From positions 3,162,001 through 3,226,000 of the forward strand of contig NZ_CP102486.1 of assembly GCF_026261605.1 (NCBI RefSeq): a stretch of 64,000 bases of DNA, written 5' to 3'. Positions within the stretch are counted from its first letter, which is position 1. Each line of letters opens with the position of its first letter. Positions 37,178-46,700 of this stretch are shown piece after piece. Under the pieces are notes generated by a model, which was given only the letters and a program-made list of their open reading frames with translations, was not told the DNA's origin and did no database searches. The DNA comes from Dechloromonas sp. A34 (GTDB lineage: Bacteria; Pseudomonadota; Gammaproteobacteria; Burkholderiales; Rhodocyclaceae). Position numbers and translations under genes: made by a program.

Positions 37178-37649
37178 AGGCAGTGCCCGAATAATGGGCA
37201 CCCCGTACAAATCGTTTCTGCGACAAGGCACTAGCACCGCTACTCAGTTACTACTCCCAAGCTTATCCACAGGAAATGGGGATAAGCTTGGGTAGCGAAT
37301 TTTGCCCGACCAGTGGTCCCAAACCATATGCATCGGCCATCCGAAGCAAAATCCCGGTGCGCTTGACGACTGGTTCAGCAAGGTCAATCAGCCTAACAAC
37401 CAATGACTGTTGCCCGCTTATCACAAGGCACAGGATCAACATGGCAACCAGAACCGGCCCTCTCCATTGCGTCTCCGGAGTTGGGCCCTCGATCTTTCTG
37501 GAGATATCTGCTTACAAATAGCGGTACGTCCGCAATGCGCCTGATGCGTTATTCAGGTACTTGCTGCTTAGTTCAACGCTGATGGCACGGCTTATGCGTG
37601 ACAGGATCAAGACGCGCAATCCAGGCGGATTCAGCCAGAGGAGAACAAA
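37178..37649. other. 472-bp gap with a perfect 13-bp inverted repeat
   Basis: No gene I trust. A weak hairpin (GTGCCC/GGGCAC, 37183-37201) follows the ArsR gene and may end its transcript. A stronger inverted repeat is listed separately at 37256-37292. Confidence 0.5.
37256..37292. repeat. Inverted repeat CCCAAGCTTATCC / GGATAAGCTTGGG
   Basis: 13-bp perfect arms (37256-37268 and 37280-37292) with an 11-nt loop; CTA/TAG outside extends the pairing after one unpaired base. No T-tract follows on either strand, so it is not a classical terminator. It may be a protein-binding palindrome or the relic of a mobile element end. Confidence 0.7.
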
Positions 37650-38255
37650 ATGACCTCAGATAAAGACAACGTATACCTCGGCCGCCAGCCCATTTTTGAT
37701 CGCCAGCAACATCTGGTGGCTTACGAACTGCTGTACCGTTCCGGCGAGTTCGCGGAGGCGCACGTTACCGACAATGCGCAAGCCACTGCCGAGGTTATTC
37801 GGCGGAGCTTCAAACGGATCGGCATAAATACCGTACTGGGCGAATCCGCCGGCTTCCTCAATGTCGATGCCGAAATGCTTTACAGCCGCCACCTCGACGC
37901 CTTGCCGGTCAATCGCCTGGTGCTGGAACTGCTCGAAACCGTGGAGATCGACGACGGGATTATCGAACGCTGTCGCGAACTGAAGCAGCGCGGCTTCCGC
38001 CTGGCCCTCGACGATGTGTCTTCGTATGACGACCGCCTTGCCCCCCTGTTAGAAATGGCCGATATCATCAAGATCGACTTGGCCATGCTTGACCAGGCCG
38101 GGCTCGCCGCCCTCGTCCGACGACTCAAGCCATACACCGGAAAATTGCTGGCGGAAAAAGTCGAGACCTGGGAGCGCGTCCACGAATGCATGGCGTTGGG
38201 CTTTCAACTCTTCCAGGGTTTTATCCTCGCCCGCCCCAGCATCCTGGTTTCCTGA
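37650..38255 (+). CDS. Short EAL-domain protein (EAL-HDOD family without HDOD)
   Basis: A 201-residue protein matching the EAL half of YuxH-type EAL-HDOD signalling proteins: NVYLGRQPIFDRQQHLVAYE, then ELLYR where active enzymes have EAL/EVL. Parts of the cyclic-di-GMP site remain (LELLETVEI, LALDDVSS, IIKIDLAM), but LDDFG has become LDDVS and the AEGVE loop AEKVE. It ends at GFILARPSI; the usual C-terminal HDOD domain (about 200 residues) is absent and no remnant lies in the 78 bases before the next gene. Likely a degenerate sensor or partner protein rather than a phosphodiesterase. A good AGAGGAG site precedes the ATG. Confidence 0.82.
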   Translation: MTSDKDNVYLGRQPIFDRQQHLVAYELLYRSGEFAEAHVTDNAQATAEVIRRSFKRIGINTVLGESAGFLNVDAEMLYSRHLDALPVNRLVLELLETVEIDDGIIERCRELKQRGFRLALDDVSSYDDRLAPLLEMADIIKIDLAMLDQAGLAALVRRLKPYTGKLLAEKVETWERVHECMALGFQLFQGFILARPSILVS

Positions 38256-38333
38256 GACGAACCGGCAGACAATGCTTGGCGGAGATAGACTCTGACTGCC
38301 ATCATTCCAGCCACTTAGAACAGGAACCAAATC

Positions 38334-39239
38334 TTGAAAAATCACCCTATCCGCATCGGCTTAGCCTTGGGCAGCGGCTCGGCCAGAGGCTGGTCGCACA
38401 TTGGCGTGATCAGGGTTCTGGAGCAAGCCGGAATTTCGCCCGAAATCATTTGCGGCACCTCGATCGGCTCGCTGGTCGGGGCGGCCTATGCCGCCGGCAA
38501 ACTGGACAGTCTGGAGCTCTGGGTAAAGGAGTTGAGCTGGCAGGCCGTAGTCGGACTGCTCGACCTGAAAATGGGGGGCGGGCTGATCGAAGGCGGCAAA
38601 CTTGTCGGTTTTCTGCGCAAACAGTTGGACGATCAAGGCATCGAGGAACTGACCAAAACCTTCGCCTGCGTCGCGACCGACCTGGCCAACGGTCGCGAAA
38701 CCTGGCTGCGCGAGGGATCGGTGGTTGACGCCGTGCGTGCTTCGATCGCCATGCCAGGCCTGTTTACCCCGGTATTGCGGGAGGGGCGAATGCTGGTGGA
38801 CGGTGGCCTGGTCAATCCGGTGCCTGTCTCCCTGTGCCGGGCCATGGGTGCGGATGTCGTCATCGCCGTGGACCTGAACTGGGATCTACTCGGCCAACGC
38901 AAACGCCTTTCCAGCCAAGCCAGGACAGAGTTGGTGCCGACCACGAATGGCAAGCTCAATGGACTCCTTGCCAGGCTTCGACCGTCGAACTGGATGAACG
39001 GTGAGTCGCAAGCACTCAAGGCCATGCCTTCGATGCTCGACGTCGTCAGCACCAGCCTGAACATCATGCAGGTCCGCATTACCCAGAGCCGACTGGCCGG
39101 CGAACCGGCCGATGCGATGATTCGTCCGAAATTATCCACCATTGCCGCGATGGACTTCCATCGCGCCGAGATCGCGATCGCCGAAGGCGAACGTGCCGCG
39201 CGGCACGCCCTGCCAATGATTCAGGAACTGCTCGGCTGA
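38334..39239 (+). CDS. Patatin-like phospholipase (RssA type)
   Basis: A 301-residue lipid acyl hydrolase of the bacterial patatin family. Oxyanion loop GSGSARGWSHIGV, nucleophile elbow GTSIGSLVGA with catalytic Ser, and the second catalytic residue in MLVDGGLVNPVPV (DGG). The C-terminal third after ADVVIAVDLNWD is less conserved. No signal peptide. It stands 78 bases after the EAL gene and may be co-transcribed. Substrate unknown. Confidence 0.92.
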   Translation: MKNHPIRIGLALGSGSARGWSHIGVIRVLEQAGISPEIICGTSIGSLVGAAYAAGKLDSLELWVKELSWQAVVGLLDLKMGGGLIEGGKLVGFLRKQLDDQGIEELTKTFACVATDLANGRETWLREGSVVDAVRASIAMPGLFTPVLREGRMLVDGGLVNPVPVSLCRAMGADVVIAVDLNWDLLGQRKRLSSQARTELVPTTNGKLNGLLARLRPSNWMNGESQALKAMPSMLDVVSTSLNIMQVRITQSRLAGEPADAMIRPKLSTIAAMDFHRAEIAIAEGERAARHALPMIQELLG

Positions 39240-39338
39240 TCGGAAAGGCGAAGACCTGTTCGCCCTTGATCGCCAGAACCGAACGGTCTGGCTGCCATCT
39301 AATCGACTGAATGATCAGCTCATAGGCTGGAGGTCGTG

Positions 39339-39752
39339 ATGGGGCAACGATGTTTCCCACAGTGGCAACCGGGGTATAGCGTAGGGAACTGGGTGCTGGA
39401 CAACCAGCACAAGAAGCTGCTGACCCTTTGCCAACACGTGATCGACTGGCAGACAGAGGAGGACGATCTGGGCATTTTCCGGTTTCGTACCATTCTCGAC
39501 GATCTGCAGGATTACGCCGATGACCACCTCCGCACGGAAGAGGCGCTACTCGCCAAGTGCGGCTTTCCGTTGCTGGCGGGACATAAGGCGGAGCACGCCT
39601 CACACCGGCGCCAGCTCAATGAATTCCTGAGGTCGGCAAGCCACGGAGAGCTCGACCAAGAAGGACTCAGTCGCTATTTGTCGGACTGGTGGGTCGCACA
39701 TATTCTGGAGTCCGACAAACAATACACGGCCTACATTCAACGCTTTCGCTAA
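39339..39752 (+). CDS. Bacteriohemerythrin
   Basis: 137 residues. The ATG at 39339 is preferred over the GTG at 39336 because GGAGG lies five bases before it. All di-iron ligands of the hemerythrin fold are visible: His in LDNQHKKLL, HLRTEE (HxxxE), HKAEH (HxxxH) and HILESD (HxxxxD). Binds O2 reversibly; proposed roles are oxygen sensing or delivery. Single gene, followed by a hairpin at 39784-39819. Confidence 0.94.
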   Translation: MGQRCFPQWQPGYSVGNWVLDNQHKKLLTLCQHVIDWQTEEDDLGIFRFRTILDDLQDYADDHLRTEEALLAKCGFPLLAGHKAEHASHRRQLNEFLRSASHGELDQEGLSRYLSDWWVAHILESDKQYTAYIQRFR

Positions 39753-39783
39753 ACGTCAAACATGATTGTCGGTAGCAGGAAAC

Positions 39784-39819
39784 CCGGGAAAGCCGGCGTT
39801 ATCCCGTCGGCTTTCCCGG
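39784..39819. terminator. Hairpin after the hemerythrin gene
   Basis: 12-bp perfect stem CCGGGAAAGCCG / CGGCTTTCCCGG with a 12-nt loop, 31 bases after the stop. No long T-run follows (TTGCG), so termination strength is uncertain; it lies between convergent genes and could serve both. Confidence 0.55.
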
Positions 39820-39928
39820 TTGCGACGCTGTTTCTGGCCACGGGCCATGATCAAACCCAATTCGACCGGGGAAGGTTGGCTTTCGCCAGAACCCGGTCGA
39901 GAAAGGCTGAATAGCTAAAAACTGCCGT

Positions 39929-40273
39929 TTAGCGCGACAGAATCCAGCCGCACAGATTCTTCATTTCGTTCTGATCCTTGGTATCGATGATCTTGTGATC
40001 TTCCTCGCTGCCGTCCTCGAGCTTCACCTTCAAGCCGGAGGTGATGTTCTTGATGCACTTTTCTTCCCCATCCGGCTTGCCCTTGAATTTGGCGGCAATC
40101 TTCTGGTAGGAGGGACCTTTCTTGGTCTTGTCGACCGCATGGCACTTGAAGCAATCGTTCTTCTTGGCCAGCGCCTTGGCGGCTTCTTCATCGACAGCCG
40201 CGTGAGCCGGAACCAGACCGGAAAGCGCAAAAAGCAAGGATCCGGTGAGGAAAAGTGAGTGTGCGGTTTTCAT
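39929..40273 (-). CDS. Small periplasmic cytochrome c (class I)
   Basis: A 114-residue mono-haem cytochrome c. Signal peptide MKTAHSLFLTGSLLFALSG ending in AHA, then the haem motif CFKCH in KKNDCFKCHAVDKTKKGPSY. A Met in NEMKNLCGWILSR near the C-terminus can be the distal ligand. It has an extra pair of Cys (KCIKNI and NLCGWIL) not usual for class I. Probably a soluble electron carrier for a respiratory enzyme encoded elsewhere. Confidence 0.92.
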   Translation of the reverse strand: MKTAHSLFLTGSLLFALSGLVPAHAAVDEEAAKALAKKNDCFKCHAVDKTKKGPSYQKIAAKFKGKPDGEEKCIKNITSGLKVKLEDGSEEDHKIIDTKDQNEMKNLCGWILSR

Positions 40274-40556
40274 TACAGATATCTCCAGTGGGGCGGCCAG
40301 CGTGCCGCATATAAGTGATAACGCAGACGACGTCCTCCTGTTGACGGAACATCGGCCGCAGTTACAAAGGAATACAAATTAAGAGCGGCTTGATCGTTGC
40401 GGTGACAGGGTATCGGCTGCTGGCTATGACCTTAGCTGCCAATCCCTGAAATGAAAAGCCCCGGCGCGACTCCGCGAATGAAGAAGCACCGCCGGCACCA
40501 TGATGCCGGGAGCCGGTGAGCCGCCTAGTGCTACGCCCCGAACAGACCAGCCAGCG

Positions 40557-41579
40557 CTATTCCCGACAGCACGCCTCCTCAGCAGCATTCTGCAACGCAA
40601 CCTCGGTGCGCAGTGTGTTGTAACCGGGCTGGGCGCTGTAGCTGCATTCGCCGCTGCCGTTACCGACCCCGCCGAGCAGCGGGCAGGCGCCAAACAGTTC
40701 GGCCACCCAGTCGACGAAGGCCCGCACCTTGGGCGACAGGTGGCGATTCTGCATGTAAGCCACCGAGATCGGCATCGGCGACGGCGACAGTTGCGGCAAG
40801 ACTTCGACCAGGGCGCCCGATTCAAGCTGCGGCAGCACCATGAAGCGCGCTGGCTGGATCATGCCGAAGCCCTGCAGGCCGCAGGCGACATAGGCTTCGC
40901 TGTCGTTGACCGAAACGCTGCCGCGCATCTTGACCGGCATGGACTGGCCATCGACGATGAAGTCCCAGTCGAAGTCGCGGCCGGTACGGCTGGAGAAATA
41001 CTGCACGGCCCGGTGCTGCTGCAGGTCGTCGATGCAGGTCGGCACACCGTAACGTTCGAGATAGTCCGGTGCGGCGCAGGTGATCATCTTCAGCGTCCCG
41101 ATGCGGCGGGCGACCAGCGTCGAATCCTGTAGCTCGCCGGCACGGATGACGCAATCGACCGCTTCGCGCACCAGGTCGACCATGCGGTCGCCCATGCCGA
41201 TGACCAGTTCGACTTCCGGGTAGCGTTCATGGAATTCGGAGAGGCGAGGAATCAGGATCAGGCGACCGATCGGCGATGGCACGTCGATGCGCAGCCGCCC
41301 TTTCGGACCGCGCGCCACGTCCCGGAACGAGGACTCGGTTTCCTCGACTTCGCCGAGGATGCGGGCACAGTGCTCGTAGTAGGCGGCGCCATCGGGCGTC
41401 AGGCTGATCCGTCGCGTCGTGCGGTTGAGCAGGCGCACCTGGAGCAGGGCTTCGAGGTTCTGGATGATGGTCGTCACCGTCGCCCGCGGCAGGCCGAGAT
41501 GGTCGGCAGCCCGGGTAAAACTGTTGGCATCCACGACCTGCGTGAACACCTGCATGGCTTGAAAACGGTCCATCGTCAC
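40557..41579 (-). CDS. LysR-family regulator of the efflux locus
   Basis: A 340-residue LysR protein: N-terminal winged helix-turn-helix (FTQVVDANSFTRAADHLGLP), linker, and the effector-binding domain from KGRLRIDVPSPIGRLILIPR. It is divergent from the hydrolase-RND operon with 130 bases between, a layout like mexT-mexEF-oprN or the aaeR/emrAB-type loci, so it is the probable activator of the pump. The C-terminus is about 40 residues longer than usual, with a Cys/Gly-rich end (GSGECSYSA and EEACCRE) of unknown meaning. Confidence 0.9.
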   Translation of the reverse strand: MTMDRFQAMQVFTQVVDANSFTRAADHLGLPRATVTTIIQNLEALLQVRLLNRTTRRISLTPDGAAYYEHCARILGEVEETESSFRDVARGPKGRLRIDVPSPIGRLILIPRLSEFHERYPEVELVIGMGDRMVDLVREAVDCVIRAGELQDSTLVARRIGTLKMITCAAPDYLERYGVPTCIDDLQQHRAVQYFSSRTGRDFDWDFIVDGQSMPVKMRGSVSVNDSEAYVACGLQGFGMIQPARFMVLPQLESGALVEVLPQLSPSPMPISVAYMQNRHLSPKVRAFVDWVAELFGACPLLGGVGNGSGECSYSAQPGYNTLRTEVALQNAAEEACCRE

Positions 41580-41709
41580 CCTTTCCGATTCAACACGATT
41601 GTTTGCTGCTGTTGAATAGTATTGTCGAAATACAGGTATTTATCCAGCCAAACATAACTTCCAGAATAGCTCCATCCCAACTTTCGGCAGCCCCACTGCC
41701 CCGAACGCG

Positions 41710-42549
41710 ATGGCAGCAGCAACCCCGACGACGACCAGGCAGCCCCAAGATCTGGTCATTCCCGGCCCGGCCGGGCCGCTGGCCCTGCGCCTCTACCGGC
41801 CGAGCCGGATTACGGCCGCCTTGCCCGTCGTCCTCTACTTTCACGGCGGCGGTTTCGTCAGCGGCAACCTCGACGATGCCGACCAGCCGGCCAGCTACAT
41901 CGCCGAGCACGGCCCGGCCCTGGTCCTCGCCGTCGGCTACGCACTGGCCCCAGCCCGGCCCTTCCCGGCTGCGCCGGAAGATGCCCATGCCGCGGCGCTG
42001 TGGGCTACCGCCCATGCCGCCGAACTGGGCGGCGACCCAGCCCGCCTGGCGGTCGCCGGCGACGATGCCGGCGGCAACCTGGCTGCCGCGCTGACCCTGA
42101 TCGCCCGCGACCGCAACGGCCCGGCGATCGCCGCCCAGGTGCTGGTCGGGCCGATGCTCGACCCGAGCATGACCCGCCTCGGCGACGGCATCCGGCTCAA
42201 TTCCGACCTCAGCGCCGCGACCTGTGCCGCCTGCTACCGCCAGTACCTGCCGCAGTCCCACCAGCGTCTGCATCCCTACGCCTCGCCGCTGGCCTCGGTG
42301 CGTCAGGCCGGCCTGCCGCCGGCGCTGATCGTCACCGCCGAATGCGACGTGCTGCACAACGAAGCCGAGAAATACGCCGCGGCACTGATCGCCGCCGGCG
42401 TGCCGACCCAAGTCGTGCGCTTTGCCGGCGTCAATCACGCCGCGCTGGCCGGCCACCGTCCCGCCCTCGACGAGATTGCCCATTTCCTGCGCCACCGGCT
42501 GCGGGAGGCCGGCGAACCCGCCCCCAACAAAACCCGAAATCCCATTTGA
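41710..42549 (+). CDS. HSL-type alpha/beta hydrolase with Asp in the nucleophile position
   Basis: A 279-residue hormone-sensitive-lipase-family (PF07859) protein: oxyanion motif HGGGF (YFHGGGFVSG), nucleophile elbow, acid Asp213 in ECDVLHN and His243 in GVNHAAL. The elbow reads GDDAGGN instead of GDSAGGN, so Asp119 replaces the catalytic Ser. An Asp nucleophile is normal in dehalogenases and epoxide hydrolases but not in this family; it may be inactive as an esterase or have changed chemistry. First gene after the LysR promoter region and 17 bases before the adaptor gene of the pump, so co-expressed. Confidence 0.85.
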   Translation: MAAATPTTTRQPQDLVIPGPAGPLALRLYRPSRITAALPVVLYFHGGGFVSGNLDDADQPASYIAEHGPALVLAVGYALAPARPFPAAPEDAHAAALWATAHAAELGGDPARLAVAGDDAGGNLAAALTLIARDRNGPAIAAQVLVGPMLDPSMTRLGDGIRLNSDLSAATCAACYRQYLPQSHQRLHPYASPLASVRQAGLPPALIVTAECDVLHNEAEKYAAALIAAGVPTQVVRFAGVNHAALAGHRPALDEIAHFLRHRLREAGEPAPNKTRNPI

Positions 42550-42566
42550 CCCCGAGAGGAATCGCC

Positions 42567-43730
42567 ATGTCCCAACAACACAAACGCCTCGCCCTCGCCG
42601 CCGCCCTCGCCGGCCTGTTCAGCCTCGGTGGCGGTCTCGCCGTCTATCACGGCCAGGCCGGCGCTGCCCCGGTCGCTGCCGCGCCGGCCGCCGCCACGGT
42701 CGATGTCGCCGAAGTCGCCAGCCGCGCCGTCACCGAGTGGCAGCAATACTCCGGTCGCCTCGAAGCCGTCGAGCGGGTCGAGATCCACCCGCAGGTTTCC
42801 GGCATCCTGACCGCCGTGCATTTCAAGGACGGCAGCCTGGTCAAGAAGGGCGAGCTGCTATTCACCATCGACCCGCGCCCCTTCGCCGCCGAAGTCGCCC
42901 GCGCCGAAGCCCAGCAGGCCGCGATGGAGGCCCGCGTCGCCTACACCGCCAGCGACCTGGCGCGCGGCGAGCGGCTGTTGGCCGAGAATGCCATCGCCCG
43001 CCGCGATTTCGACGAGAAGCAGAACGCCGCCCGCGAAGCCAAGGCCAACCTGCAGGCCGCTAGGGCGGCGCTCAACGTCGCCCAGCTCAACCTCGAATAC
43101 ACCCGCATCACGGCGCCGATCGCCGGCCGCGTCTCGCGGGCCGAAGTCACGGTCGGCAACCTGGTCGCTCCCGGCAACGGCCCGGCCCTGACTTCGCTGG
43201 TCTCGGCCGACCGCATCTATGCCGCCTTCGACGTCGACGAGCAGAGCTACCTGAAGGTGGTTAACGGCCGCCAGGGCAAGGCCCTGCCCATTCACCTCGG
43301 GCTGGCCGACGACGAGGGTTACTCGCGGGAAGGCCGGCTGAGCTCGGTGGACAACCGCCTTGACAGCACCTCCGGCACCATCCGCCTGCGCGCCCTGGTC
43401 GACAACCCGGACGGCAAGCTGGTCCCCGGCCTCTACGCCCGCATCCGGCTCGGCGCCGCCAGCCAGCGCGACGCGCTGCTGATCGACGAGAAGGCGGTCG
43501 GCACCGACCAGGCCAAGCGCTTCGTGCTGGTCGTCGGCGAAGGCAACCAGACGGCCTATCGCGAAGTGCAGCTGGGCAGCGTGCAGGATGGTCTGCGCGT
43601 CGTCGAAAGCGGCCTCAAGGCCGGCGAACGTATCGTGGTCAACGGCCTGCAGCGTGTGCGTCCGGGCGACCCGGTGACCCCCAACATCGTGCCGATGGGC
43701 GGCGTTGCGCCGGCCGTGGCCAAGGGCTGA
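42567..43730 (+). CDS. RND efflux periplasmic adaptor (MexE/AcrA type)
   Basis: A 387-residue membrane-fusion protein. The frame is open much further upstream, but the ATG at 42567 has a GAGAGGA site and an export signal (ALAAALAGLFSLGGGLAVY). Then the lipoyl/hairpin domain (VHFKDGSLVKKGELLFTIDP, coiled-coil through LNVAQLNLEYTRITAPIAGR), beta-barrel and membrane-proximal domain (GLKAGERIVVNGLQRVRPG). No lipobox Cys is seen. It links the inner-membrane pump and the outer-membrane channel. Confidence 0.95.
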   Translation: MSQQHKRLALAAALAGLFSLGGGLAVYHGQAGAAPVAAAPAAATVDVAEVASRAVTEWQQYSGRLEAVERVEIHPQVSGILTAVHFKDGSLVKKGELLFTIDPRPFAAEVARAEAQQAAMEARVAYTASDLARGERLLAENAIARRDFDEKQNAAREAKANLQAARAALNVAQLNLEYTRITAPIAGRVSRAEVTVGNLVAPGNGPALTSLVSADRIYAAFDVDEQSYLKVVNGRQGKALPIHLGLADDEGYSREGRLSSVDNRLDSTSGTIRLRALVDNPDGKLVPGLYARIRLGAASQRDALLIDEKAVGTDQAKRFVLVVGEGNQTAYREVQLGSVQDGLRVVESGLKAGERIVVNGLQRVRPGDPVTPNIVPMGGVAPAVAKG

Positions 43731-43742
43731 GGAGCAAGGGCC

Positions 43743-46700
43743 ATGAACATTTCAAAATTCTTCATCGACCGGCCGATCTTCGCCGGCGTGCTCTCCATCC
43801 TGCTGCTGCTGGCCGGCGTGCTGGCGCTGTTCCAGCTGCCGATCTCGGAGTATCCGGAAGTCGTGCCGCCCTCGGTGGTGGTGCGTGCCCAGTACCCTGG
43901 CGCCAACCCCAAGGTGATCGCCGAAACGGTGGCCTCGCCGCTCGAGGAGTCGATCAACGGCGTCGAGAACATGCTCTACATGCAGTCGCAGGCCAACAGC
44001 GACGGCAACCTGACGGTGACGGTCAATTTCAAGCTCGGCGTCGATCCCGACAAGGCGCAGCAGCTGGTGCAGAACCGCGTCTCGCAGGCGCTGCCCCGCC
44101 TGCCCGAGGATGTCCAGCGCCTCGGTGTGACGACCATCAAGAGCTCGCCGACGCTGACCATGGTGGTGCACCTGATCTCGCCCGACGACCGCTATGACAT
44201 GACCTACCTGCGCAATTACGCGGTGCTCAACGTCAAGGACCGGCTGGCTCGCATCCAGGGCGTCGGCGAAGTCGGCCTGTTCGGTTCCGGCAACTACGCT
44301 ATGCGCGTCTGGCTCGATCCGCAGAAGGTCGCCCAGCGCGGCCTGACCGCGGCCGAGGTGGTGCGCGCCATCCGCGAGCAGAACGTGCAGGTCGCGGCCG
44401 GCGTCATCGGCGCCTCGCCGAGCGCCGCCGACGTGCCATTGCAGTTGAACGTCAATGCCCAGGGCCGCCTGCAAAGCGAAGGCGAATTCGGCGAGATCGT
44501 GCTCAAGACCTCGCCGGACGGTGCCGTCACGCGCCTGGCCGACGTCGCCCGCATCGAGCTGGCGGCCTCCGAATACGGCCTGCGCTCCTTGCTTGACAAC
44601 AAGCCGGCGGTGGCCATTCCCATCTTCCAGGCGCCGGGCGCCAACGCCCTCGATGTCTCGGCCAAGGTGCGCGAGGCGATGGCCGAGCTGTCCAAGGACT
44701 TCCCTGCTTCGGTCGAGTACCGCATCGTCTATGACCCGACCCAGTTCGTGCGGGCCAGCATCAAGGCCGTCGTCCATACCCTGCTCGAAGCCATCGCGCT
44801 GGTCGTGCTGGTCGTCATCGTCTTCCTGCAGACCTGGCGCGCCTCGATCATCCCGCTGCTCGCCGTGCCGGTCTCCATCGTCGGCACATTCTCGCTGCTG
44901 CTCGGTTTCGGCTATTCGATCAACGCCCTGTCGCTGTTCGGCATGGTGCTGGCGATCGGCATCGTGGTCGATGACGCCATCGTCGTCGTCGAAAACGTCG
45001 AGCGCAACATCGAGGCCGGGCTGACGCCGCGCGAAGCCACCTACCGGGCGATGCGCGAAGTTAGCGGGCCGATCATCGCCATCGCCCTGACGCTGGTCGC
45101 CGTCTTCGTGCCGCTCGCCTTCATGACCGGCCTGACCGGCCAGTTCTACAAGCAGTTCGCGATGACCATCGCCATCTCAACGGTGATCTCGGCCTTCAAT
45201 TCGCTGACCCTGTCGCCGGCGCTGGCTGCCATGCTGCTCAAGGGCCACGGCGAAAAGCCGGACTGGCTGACCCGGCAGATGAACCGCTTCTTCGGCCGCT
45301 TCTTCGCCGCCTTCAACCGCTTCTTCGGTCGTGCCTCCGAGAACTACGGCCGCGGCGTCACCGGCGTGATCGGTCGCAAGGCCTCGGCGATGGGCGTCTA
45401 TGCCGTGCTGCTCGGCCTCACCGTCGGCATCTCCTATCTGGTGCCCGGCGGCTTCGTGCCGGCCCAGGACAAGCAGTACCTGATCAGCTTCACGCAGTTG
45501 CCGAACGGCGCCTCGCTCGACCGCACCGAGGCGGTGATCCGCAAGATGGGCGAAATCGCCCTCGCCCAGCCCGGCGTCGAAAGCGCCGTCGCCTTCCCCG
45601 GCCTGTCGATCAACGGCTTCACCAACAGTTCGAGCGCCGGCATCGTCTTCGCGACATTGAAACCCTTCGATGAACGGCGCAGCCCGGAACTCTCGGCCGG
45701 CGCCATCGCCGGCGCGCTGAACCAGAAGTATGCGGCGATCCAGGAAGCCTTCATCGCCGTCTTCCCGCCGCCGCCGGTCATGGGCCTGGGCACGGTCGGC
45801 GGCTTCAAGCTGCAGATCGAGGATCGTGGCGCCGTCGGCTATGCCGAGCTGAATGCCGCCGCCAACGCCTTCATGGCAGCCGCGGCCAAGGCGCCGGAAC
45901 TGGGGCCGATGTTCTCCAGCTACCAGATCAACGTACCGCAGCTCGACGTCGATCTCGACCGCGTCAAGGCCAAGCAGCAGGGGGTTTCGGTGACCGACGT
46001 CTTCGACACCATGCAGATCTACCTCGGTTCGCTGTACGTGAACGACTTCAACCGCTTCGGCCGTACCTACCAGGTCCGCGCCCAGGCCGATGCGCCCTTC
46101 CGCGCCCACCCGGAAGACATCCAGCAATTGAAGACGCGCAACAACCAGGGCGAAATGGTGCCGCTTTCCTCCTTGGTCAAGGTGCGCTCGACCTTCGGCC
46201 CGGAAATGGTCGTCCGCTACAACGGCTACACCGCTGCCGACATCAACGGCGGCCCGGCCCCCGGCTATTCCTCGGCCCAGGCCGAGGCGGCGGCCGAACG
46301 CATCGCGGCGGAAACCCTGCCGCGCGGCGTGCGCTTCGAATGGACCGACCTGACCTACCAGAAGATCCTGGCCGGCAACGCCGGCATCTGGGTGTTCCCG
46401 ATCAGCCTGCTGCTCGTCTTCCTGGTGCTGGCCGCCCAGTACGAAAGTCTGACCCTGCCGCTGGCGGTGATCATGATCGTGCCGATGAGCATCCTGGCGG
46501 CGCTGACCGGCGTCTTCCTGACCGGCGGCGACAACAACATCTTCACCCAGATCGGGCTGATGGTGCTGGTCGGGCTGGCCTGCAAGAACGCCATTCTGAT
46601 CGTCGAGTTCGCCCGCGAGCTTGAATTGCAGGGCGCGACGCCGCTGCAGGCGGCGATCGACGCCAGCCGGCTGCGCCTGCGCCCGATCCTGATGACCTCC

